A DNA stretch of 20,036 bases from Flemingiibacterium sp045600005. Lineage in GTDB: Bacteria; Bacillota; Clostridia; Oscillospirales; CAG-272. Under the pieces are notes generated by a model that was given only the letters and a program-made list of their open reading frames with translations, ran no database searches and was not told the DNA's origin. The stretch covers positions 1 through 20,036 of the forward strand of contig JAZRXB010000248.1 of the NCBI GenBank assembly GCA_045600005.1, read 5' to 3'. Both the position numbers and the translations under genes were made by a program. How positions within the stretch are numbered: the stretch's first letter is position 1; the number at the start of each line of letters is the position of its first letter. This document shows positions 15,074 to 20,036 of the stretch, piece after piece.

Positions 15074-16051
15074 ATGACAGGAAAAGAATGGTTCAAACAG
15101 GCCAAGTTCGGCATGATGATCCACTGGGGACTTTATGCGGTCCTCGGCGGCGAATGGAAGGGGCAGCGCATGAGCGGCATCGGCGAGTGGATCCAGCAGT
15201 ATTACCGCATCCCGATCGCCGAATACGAAAAGCTTGCGAAGGTCTTCAACCCGATCTACTTTGACGCGGACGAGTGGGTGAAGCTCGCCAAGGACGCGGG
15301 CATGAACTACATGGTCGTCACGTCGAAGCATCACGAGGGCTTCGCCATGTTCCGCACAAAGGTCGACAAATGGAACGTCGTCGACGCGACGCCCTTCGGA
15401 CGCGACGTCATCGGCGAGCTTGCCAACGCCTGCGCAAGACACGGATTAAGGTTCGGCGTCTACTATTCGCAGGAGCTGGACTGGCACGAGCCGAACGGCG
15501 GCGGCTGGACGCGCGGCAAGACGTGGGCAGGCTGCTCCGGCAAGGCGGGCGACGCCTATTGGGTCAACAACTGGGATTTCCCGGACGACGAGCATAAGAA
15601 CTTCACGCAGTGCTTTGAAGAAAAGATCAAGCCGCAGGTCACGGAGCTTCTGACCAACTACGGCGATCTCTGCCTCATCTGGTTCGATACGCCGCATACG
15701 ATCAAACCGGAGCAGAGCCAGGAGCTTTACGATCTGGTCAAGCGCTATCAGCCCGAATGTCTCATCAACTCGCGCATCGGCAACGGACGCGGCGACTACC
15801 GTTCGTGGGGCGACAATCAGATCCCGGACGAATACATGAAGGACGGTCTGTTCGAGTCTCCCGCGACGCTGAACGACACGTGGGGCTACAAGTCCTTCGA
15901 CAACAACTGGAAGTCCGCCGAACGGGTGCTTGAGCTGAAACAGCACCTGAACGAGCGCGGCATCAACTACCTTCTGAACGTCGGACCCGACGCGCTGGGA
16001 CGCATTCCCGCGCCGGCGATCGACATCCTGCGCAGAGTGGGACAGGATTAA
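15074..16051 (+). CDS. Alpha-L-fucosidase, GH29, short cytoplasmic form
   Basis: 325 residues, without signal peptide. Hydrolyses terminal alpha-L-fucose by a retaining mechanism. Family landmarks in order: WFKQAKFGMMIHWGLYA at the N-terminus (substrate His17-Trp18), VTSKHHEGFAMF (His86, His87), FGVYYSQELDWHEP, and LIWFDTP with Asp205 as the likely nucleophile. The sequence ends with LLNVGPDALGRIP, the normal end of the catalytic barrel, so the C-terminal beta-sandwich domain of many GH29 enzymes is absent rather than truncated by mutation. GAGGA precedes the ATG. Cytosolic location implies that fucosylated oligosaccharides are imported first, fitting the binding lipoprotein just upstream. 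The linkage specificity and acid/base residue cannot be assigned. Confidence 0.92.
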   Translation: MTGKEWFKQAKFGMMIHWGLYAVLGGEWKGQRMSGIGEWIQQYYRIPIAEYEKLAKVFNPIYFDADEWVKLAKDAGMNYMVVTSKHHEGFAMFRTKVDKWNVVDATPFGRDVIGELANACARHGLRFGVYYSQELDWHEPNGGGWTRGKTWAGCSGKAGDAYWVNNWDFPDDEHKNFTQCFEEKIKPQVTELLTNYGDLCLIWFDTPHTIKPEQSQELYDLVKRYQPECLINSRIGNGRGDYRSWGDNQIPDEYMKDGLFESPATLNDTWGYKSFDNNWKSAERVLELKQHLNERGINYLLNVGPDALGRIPAPAIDILRRVGQD

Positions 16052-16070
16052 CAGAGCGCCGCAGAAGCAG

Positions 16071-16109
16071 ACGCGCGGAAACGGATCAGGCCCGTTCCCA
16101 CGCGTTTTG
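16071..16109 (+). terminator. Probable terminator after the fucosidase gene
   Basis: Interrupted stem: ACGCG (16071-16075) with CGCGT (16101-16105), and GGAA-CGG (16077-16084, one bulged A) with CCGTTCC (16092-16098), then TTTTGTCC. Moderate quality. Confidence 0.6.
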
Positions 16110-16152
16110 TCCTATTTGGGGTGGAAATGATGATGAAGAGACGACTTCATCT

Positions 16153-16298
16153 TTTGAAAAAATATGCAGACCGCTTCATCTTCATGAAGCGGTTTTCTCG
16201 CTTTTTCTCGTTTTTTCAAACGAAACTGCATATTCGTGTTCATCTTTCAGAAGCGATTCGGTTCATATCGCTTCATATCGGGAAAATGAGCGATTCGG
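16153..16298. repeat. Cluster of short inverted and direct repeats
   Basis: Around the terminator are TTTGAAAAAA (16153-16162) with its reverse complement at 16211-16220, AATATGCAG (16161-16169) with its reverse complement at 16226-16234, AGCGATTCGG twice (16252-16261 and 16289-16298), and TTCATATCG twice in near-tandem at 16263 and 16273. The two inverted repeats are not nested and would compete. No gene is supported here. Confidence 0.55.
16170..16196. terminator. Terminator hairpin between convergent genes
   Basis: Perfect 10-bp stem ACCGCTTCAT (16170-16179) with ATGAAGCGGT (16184-16193), loop CTTC, followed by TTTCTCG and later T-runs. On the minus strand a T-run lies about 9 nt beyond the hairpin, so it may also stop transcription of the NAD(P)HX repair gene. 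Confidence 0.8.
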
Positions 16299-16303
16299 AT
16301 GGA

Positions 16304-17824
16304 TCATTCTCCGAGAATGGTGCGGAGCGCATCGGGAATGTGACGCACCGTGTCGCCCGACAGCATGGAGATCTCCGGCACGTCCCGCGCCGCAAGCTCG
16401 CCCGCCAGTCCGTTCAGGTACGCGCCCGCCGCGACGCCGAGCAGGAGCCGGTCGTCCGGCACGAAGCCGCACAGTCCGGCGAGAATGCCCGACAGAACGT
16501 CGCCGCTTCCCGCCGTTGCCATGCCCGCGCAGCCGCGGTCGACAAGATAGACGGTCTCGCCGTCCGTGACGATCGTCGTCGGACCCTTTAATAAAAGGAT
16601 CGCGCCGGTTTCGGCGGCGTAGGTCTTCGCCGCACGGACAAGATCATTCCGGAAGACCTCCATCGGAACGCCGCACAGACGCTCGAATTCCTTTAAGTGC
16701 GGCGTCAGGATCAGCCTTGCCGGGCTGTTTTTCATCAGCGAGCGGTCAAGACCCGCCAGCGTGTTCAGTCCGTCCGCGTCGATGACGAGCCGTCCGTCGT
16801 ATTCGGTCAGCGCATATCGTAAGAGCTTTTCCGTTTCGGGCGAACGTCCCATGCCCATGCCGACGGCAGCCGCTTTCGTGCGGAAAAGGAGCTGTTCGAT
16901 CTGTGCGCGGTCAAACCGAAGCCCGCCGTTTTCGTCCGCGTCGAGCGGGAACAGCGTGCTTTCGAGCAGATAGGGCAGAACGGCCTGCGTGATGCTTTTC
17001 GGGACCGCCAGCTTCGACACGCCCGCGCCCGAACGGAGCGCCGCCAGCGAGAGATTGGCGAGCTTCGCCGCGCCGCTGTATAAAACCGAGCCGCCGATCA
17101 GCGCGACGTAGCCGAAATCGCCCTTGTTGCAGTTGTTCGCGCGTTTGGGGAACAGCGGGGCAAGGTCGGAAGCTTCAGGAAGCTCCGCCGGAGGGGCGAG
17201 CGGTTCGATGCCGATCTCGCAGTTGACCTTCTCACCGATCACGTCCTTCGCGTCGTTTAAGAACAGTCCGTATTTGAACGAGCCGATCGAGACGGTCAGG
17301 TCTGACCTGACGCAGAAGCCGAGTCCGCTGTCGCCGCCCAGACCCGAATTGATGTCCGCCGATACGACGAACGCGCGCTTTCCCGCTTCGTTGATCTTTT
17401 CGACCGCCGTGCGGAAGGGCTCGCGCAGCTCGCCGGAAAAGCCCGTGCCGAGCAGACAGTCGAGGATCGTTTCATACCCTGCAAGATCGAGTTTGTCCGC
17501 GCCGCGCCGGATATCCGCGCCGGGCGCTTCCAGCCGGGAGAAGAAATACGCGCCGTCCTCCGAAAAACGGTCGGACAGCAGAAAGACCGTGCAGGGAATG
17601 CCGGCTTCCATTAAGAGAGCGGCAGCGACGAAGCCGTCTCCCGCGTTGTTGCCCGCGCCGCAGACGATGGCGACCGGCGGCTTCCAGCCGTGCGGCGTGC
17701 GGGAAACCTCGTCGAAAATGCCCCTTCCCGCGCGTTCCATCAGTGTGCGGGAAGGCGTGAAATGTGCGATGGTATAGGCGTCGCTCCTTCTCATGTTGTC
17801 GACCGATACGACTTTTTTCATCAT
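16304..17824 (-). CDS. nnr: Bifunctional NAD(P)H-hydrate epimerase / ADP-dependent dehydratase
   Basis: 506 residues from the ATG at 17824, which has GGAAAGGA 5 nt upstream; an adjacent ATG at 17821 is equally usable. A longer frame from 17899 would start upstream of the promoter -10. The N-terminal YjeF epimerase domain (about 1-210) begins VVSVDNMRRSD and carries CGAGNNAGDGFVAA (55-68). The C-terminal dehydratase (about 225-500) has NKGDFGYVALIGGS, TPHLKEFERL, LLKGPTTIV and the nucleotide-binding GMATAGSGDVLSG, with Asp442 as likely catalytic Asp. It repairs hydrated, inactive NAD(P)H in the cytosol. The fusion is standard in bacteria. Monocistronic, with its own promoter divergent from the second AraC gene. 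Confidence 0.95.
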   Translation of the reverse strand: MMKKVVSVDNMRRSDAYTIAHFTPSRTLMERAGRGIFDEVSRTPHGWKPPVAIVCGAGNNAGDGFVAAALLMEAGIPCTVFLLSDRFSEDGAYFFSRLEAPGADIRRGADKLDLAGYETILDCLLGTGFSGELREPFRTAVEKINEAGKRAFVVSADINSGLGGDSGLGFCVRSDLTVSIGSFKYGLFLNDAKDVIGEKVNCEIGIEPLAPPAELPEASDLAPLFPKRANNCNKGDFGYVALIGGSVLYSGAAKLANLSLAALRSGAGVSKLAVPKSITQAVLPYLLESTLFPLDADENGGLRFDRAQIEQLLFRTKAAAVGMGMGRSPETEKLLRYALTEYDGRLVIDADGLNTLAGLDRSLMKNSPARLILTPHLKEFERLCGVPMEVFRNDLVRAAKTYAAETGAILLLKGPTTIVTDGETVYLVDRGCAGMATAGSGDVLSGILAGLCGFVPDDRLLLGVAAGAYLNGLAGELAARDVPEISMLSGDTVRHIPDALRTILGE

Positions 17825-17857
17825 GACCGTCCTTTCCGGGAATGGGATCTGATTCCT

Positions 17858-17886
17858 ATTATACACCTTTTGCACCGGATTGACAA
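17858..17886 (-). promoter_or_regulatory. Promoter of the NAD(P)HX repair gene
   Basis: On the minus strand: TTGTCA (17886-17881), 17-nt spacer, TATAAT (17863-17858). Transcript start expected near 17851, about 27 nt before the ATG. Confidence 0.85.
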
Positions 17887-17905
17887 GGAAAAATTGCAAA
17901 AAAGC

Positions 17906-17934
17906 GGGACAAAACCGTTCGGATGTGCTATAAT
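17906..17934 (+). promoter_or_regulatory. Promoter of AraC gene 2
   Basis: GGGACA (17906-17911), 17-nt spacer, TATAAT (17929-17934). Perfect -10 with a weak -35, a form often seen at activator-dependent promoters. It lies back to back with the promoter of the repair gene. Confidence 0.65.
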
Positions 17935-17964
17935 AGGAGAAAACGCTTCGGAAAGGAAACCGGT

Positions 17965-18696
17965 ATGACCAGAGAATTCTTTATCGGAAAAACGGTCGTC
18001 CCGCTGAAAGCGGCGACCGAACACAGCCACGGCGAGGACGAGATCATCCTGAACCTGTGCGGCACCGGACACAACATCGTGAACGGTCAGGAGATCCCGT
18101 TCTATCCGGGCAGCATCCTGTTCGTTCCCGCCGGATGCGTACACTTCAAGACGGCGGACGAGCGGTTCCAGGACATCTTCATCCGCGCGCAGGACCTTGC
18201 GGTCGGCACGGAACCCGTCTCCATGGAGGACGACGAGATGCACAGCATACGCGGTCTGATGGAGATCCTGCATTACCGGTATTATCTGAACGACCGCGTG
18301 CTGACGGCGGCGTCCCGGTCGATCCTGTCCGCCGTGATCGGACTCATCCGCGAACGCGCCCCGCTCGGAGCGAAGGACCGTACTGCGGCGTATCTCCAGT
18401 GCGAGATCATCCGCCGCTTCACCGACCCGGATTTTTCACTGGAGGAGCTGATGCGCGGACTGCCGTACTGCGTGGACTACACCCGCCGCATTTTCCGCGA
18501 AGCTTACGGCGTGAATCCGAAGGAATACGTGACGAAGCTGCGTCTGGAACGCGCCGCCGAGCTGTTGAAGGAAGGGAATATCAGCGTATCCGACGCCGCG
18601 CTCGCCAGCGGATATTACGACGCCTCGTATTTCTCCCGCGTCTTCCGTTCGGCGAACGGCATGACGCCGGAGGAATACCGCAGAAGAAACGTCTGA
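17965..18696 (+). CDS. AraC family transcriptional regulator 2
   Basis: 243 residues. I chose the ATG at 17965 (MTREFFIGK) because GAAAGGA lies before it and the predicted transcript starts near 17941; a longer frame from 17923 would begin upstream of the -10 box. The N-terminal part (about 1-100) is cupin-like: HSHGEDEIILNLCGTGHNIVNGQEIPF then GSILFVPAGCVHFK, a typical small-molecule-binding barrel. The C-terminal part has the two AraC helix-turn-helix motifs, ending in the classical ASGYYDASYFSRVFRSANGMTPEEYRRR. It has no carbohydrate gene as direct neighbour within the window, so its regulon and effector are unknown. No clear terminator follows; only weak hairpins at 18703-18723. Confidence 0.9.
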   Translation: MTREFFIGKTVVPLKAATEHSHGEDEIILNLCGTGHNIVNGQEIPFYPGSILFVPAGCVHFKTADERFQDIFIRAQDLAVGTEPVSMEDDEMHSIRGLMEILHYRYYLNDRVLTAASRSILSAVIGLIRERAPLGAKDRTAAYLQCEIIRRFTDPDFSLEELMRGLPYCVDYTRRIFREAYGVNPKEYVTKLRLERAAELLKEGNISVSDAALASGYYDASYFSRVFRSANGMTPEEYRRRNV

Positions 18697-18784
18697 CGGA
18701 TTTCCTGCCGCGGTCTGAGGAAACGCTGAATAAGGTTGCTTTCGGTGAAATCCGGATTTGATCAGCGTATCCCTGAAAAACTCC

Positions 18785-18813
18785 TTGACAAATATAGAGC
18801 ATTGTGGTACAAT
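18785..18813 (+). promoter_or_regulatory. Promoter of the membrane-anchored protein gene
   Basis: TTGACA (18785-18790), 17-nt spacer, TACAAT (18808-18813). Near consensus. The expected start near 18820 rules out the in-frame ATG at 18816. Confidence 0.85.
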
Positions 18814-18845
18814 GAATGTACTACAAAAATAGAGGAGGACTGCGC

Positions 18846-19784
18846 ATGGAAGACATGAACCGGGAAGAGTTCGGGCGGATGTTAAAGGAGACGTTCCGCA
18901 CAGTCTTTTTCGCCGTTCTGATCTTTGCGGGAATGGTGATCTGGATCTTTCAGTCGGAGGCGTACAAGTGGCAGAGACAGCGGGAACGCGCCGAGAAGGA
19001 AGAACGCGCGAAGGCGGAGAGGATCCTGAATACCGTCGAGATCTCCGCATGGGTCAACGGCTGGGACAAGTTCGGCGTGACGGAGGAGCGCAGTCTGAAA
19101 AAGCTCACGGCAGGGGTCGAATACTATGTCGGCGCGCTCCGGGAGTTCGACCGGAACGACGAATTGAACTTCAACCGCGTGATCTGGCAGACGGGCGACG
19201 ACATCCGCTTCCACGACCCGATCCTCATGCTGAAATATGCGAATACGATCTATGCGAAAAGCTCGCTGGACGGAACAGGCGGCTGGATCGTCAGCGGTCC
19301 GAACGCGAAGGGATCGAAGACCGGGACCTATCTGAATTATCCCGAACCGGAAACGGTCGGGGAAAACAGCGAATGCTGGGGAGAGGGAACGCTCCTTGTG
19401 AAGCTGCCGGTCAACGGCGCGGACGGTCTGGAGGTCAATGTCACCGACCCGACGGTCAGCGAAGCCATGCGGGAGTACAACTATTTCGTCGATCAGCGGC
19501 TGGACGACATTTACCGCGGTGTGCGGGAGCCGTATGCGAGCCGCACCCGCCGCGTCTGGGTCTCGCATCTCATCGTGAAGGCATATCCCGGCGACCCGAG
19601 GAAAAAGGGCGCGGTCACGGTCTACCCCGAAGCGGTCCTGACCCTGCGTGTGCGTTCCTACGGACAGTGGGATCTGACCCGCGAAGAATATTACGATCTC
19701 TGCGTGACGGCGGACAATCTGTCCGAACGTTATGACCCGAAGCTCGACTTTGCGCCGCACGTCACCATTGAGCTGTTAAAATGA
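18846..19784 (+). CDS. Membrane-anchored protein of unknown function
   Basis: 312 residues; I do not recognise the family. The ATG at 18846 has GAGGAGGA (18832-18839) 6 nt upstream. Residues 1-18 are short and charged, 19-35 form one hydrophobic helix (VFFAVLIFAGMVIWIF), and 36-65 are rich in Arg/Lys/Glu and Gln with heptad-like spacing (QRQRERAEKEERAKAERI), probably a coiled-coil stalk. The rest is soluble, with no Cys pairs or recognised catalytic motif, and many Tyr/Asp/Trp residues. With no cleavable signal and few N-terminal positive charges, either orientation is possible, but the type II form (domain outside) seems more likely. Strong own promoter and own terminator make it a single-gene unit. 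Confidence 0.8.
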   Translation: MEDMNREEFGRMLKETFRTVFFAVLIFAGMVIWIFQSEAYKWQRQRERAEKEERAKAERILNTVEISAWVNGWDKFGVTEERSLKKLTAGVEYYVGALREFDRNDELNFNRVIWQTGDDIRFHDPILMLKYANTIYAKSSLDGTGGWIVSGPNAKGSKTGTYLNYPEPETVGENSECWGEGTLLVKLPVNGADGLEVNVTDPTVSEAMREYNYFVDQRLDDIYRGVREPYASRTRRVWVSHLIVKAYPGDPRKKGAVTVYPEAVLTLRVRSYGQWDLTREEYYDLCVTADNLSERYDPKLDFAPHVTIELLK

Positions 19785-19798
19785 ACTGCCGTTCATGA

Positions 19799-19825
19799 AG
19801 GAAGCGCTCCGGCGCTTCCTTTTTC
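19799..19825 (+). terminator. Intrinsic terminator after the unknown membrane protein gene
   Basis: Perfect 9-bp stem AGGAAGCGC (19799-19807) with GCGCTTCCT (19812-19820), loop TCCG, followed by TTTT. A small ATGAAC/GTTCAT hairpin (19781-19796) overlaps the stop codon just before it. Confidence 0.9.
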
Positions 19826-19857
19826 GGACGGCGGGACTGCCAAAAATCACAAAATAC

Positions 19858-19887
19858 TTGACAATCCCCGTCTTCCGGTGTTAAAAT
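19858..19887 (+). promoter_or_regulatory. Strong promoter directly before structured element 2
   Basis: Consensus TTGACA (19858-19863) with TTAAAA at 17 nt (19881) or TAAAAT at 18 nt (19882-19887). The predicted transcript start, about 19894-19897, coincides with the first base of the structured element at 19897, so the element would form the very 5' end of the RNA. The block GTGTTAAAAT is also found before copy 1. Confidence 0.8.
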
Positions 19888-19896
19888 AAAGGTATA

Positions 19897-20036
19897 GGCA
19901 ATACCGCACAGTTCTGATGGTGCGATTGCGCCGTCAGATTTCCCGTCAGACGAAACAAACCCCGGATGGCATAGTAACTCCTATGCCGACGAAATTTGTC
20001 CAGTATGGCGGGAAAGATGCAAGCAAGCGTGCCATC
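19897..20036 (+). repeat. Structured inverted-repeat-ended element, copy 2 (cut by window end)
   Basis: The first 140 nt of the unit seen at 262-433, with 5 substitutions and no gaps. The missing 32 nt (GNRA-type hairpin and right terminal arm) should lie just beyond the window. The changes are: T to A in the left arm, which restores pairing with the right arm known from copy 1; one A to G that turns an A-U pair of the 304-313/371-380 helix into G-U; and three in loops or unpaired positions. It sits at the start of a new transcript after a terminator, so a downstream gene or a stand-alone RNA may follow. Confidence 0.85.

Noticed and set aside
16121..16591. Plus-strand open frame starting MMMKRR-like after the fucosidase
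   Set aside because: It crosses a terminator hairpin and repeat cluster and then runs antisense to the NAD(P)HX repair gene.

Overview
The window looks like a chromosomal segment of a fairly GC-rich Gram-positive Clostridia-type bacterium (Firmicutes/Bacillota), probably an uncultured gut or rumen commensal. This rests on strong purine-rich Shine-Dalgarno sequences, TTGACA/TATAAT promoters, intrinsic terminators, lipobox-type solute-binding lipoproteins, and glycosidases including a GH29 alpha-L-fucosidase. The taxonomic placement is inference from gene content and style; no rRNA or other marker settles it. I see no transposase, integrase, phage gene, CRISPR array, tRNA or rRNA.

Layout. Positions 1-461 hold no convincing gene but carry copy 1 of a 172-bp, highly structured, inverted-repeat-ended element directly upstream of a lipoprotein gene. 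462-3072: sugar-type solute-binding lipoprotein plus a GH5-like glycosidase without signal peptide. 3208-8914: housekeeping genes, all on the plus strand: U32-family (TrhP-like) protein, uppP, pgk, tpiA and mnmA. 8915-9175: aspS leader with its own promoter, a 15-codon Asp-containing mini-ORF and a hairpin; aspS follows to 10975. 11078-13456 (minus strand): a second solute-binding lipoprotein and an AraC-type regulator. 13611-16051 (plus): a third lipoprotein and a short cytoplasmic GH29 fucosidase, divergent from the AraC gene. 16304-17824 (minus): bifunctional NAD(P)HX repair enzyme. 17965-18696: a second AraC-type regulator. 18846-19784: unrecognised membrane-anchored protein. 19858-20036: strong promoter followed by copy 2 of the structured element, cut by the window edge.

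How the genes fit together. The accessory theme is carbohydrate capture: three related binding lipoproteins, two of them next to cytoplasmic glycosidases, with AraC-type regulators alongside. No permease or ATPase gene is present, so these binding proteins must use a transporter encoded elsewhere or act in another way. The housekeeping block covers lower glycolysis, the undecaprenyl phosphate cycle, tRNA modification and charging, and metabolite repair.

The strongest candidate for something undescribed is the repeated element at 262-433 and 19897-20036. It is closed by an 18-nt inverted repeat (16 or 17 pairs) and internally packed with helices. The five differences between the copies fall in loops or keep or restore pairing, and each copy sits just downstream of a -10-like box. 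It could be a leader RNA, a small RNA gene or a non-autonomous mobile element. Two smaller regulatory oddities are a hairpin that separates the tpiA Shine-Dalgarno sequence from its start codon, and the mini-ORF ahead of aspS.
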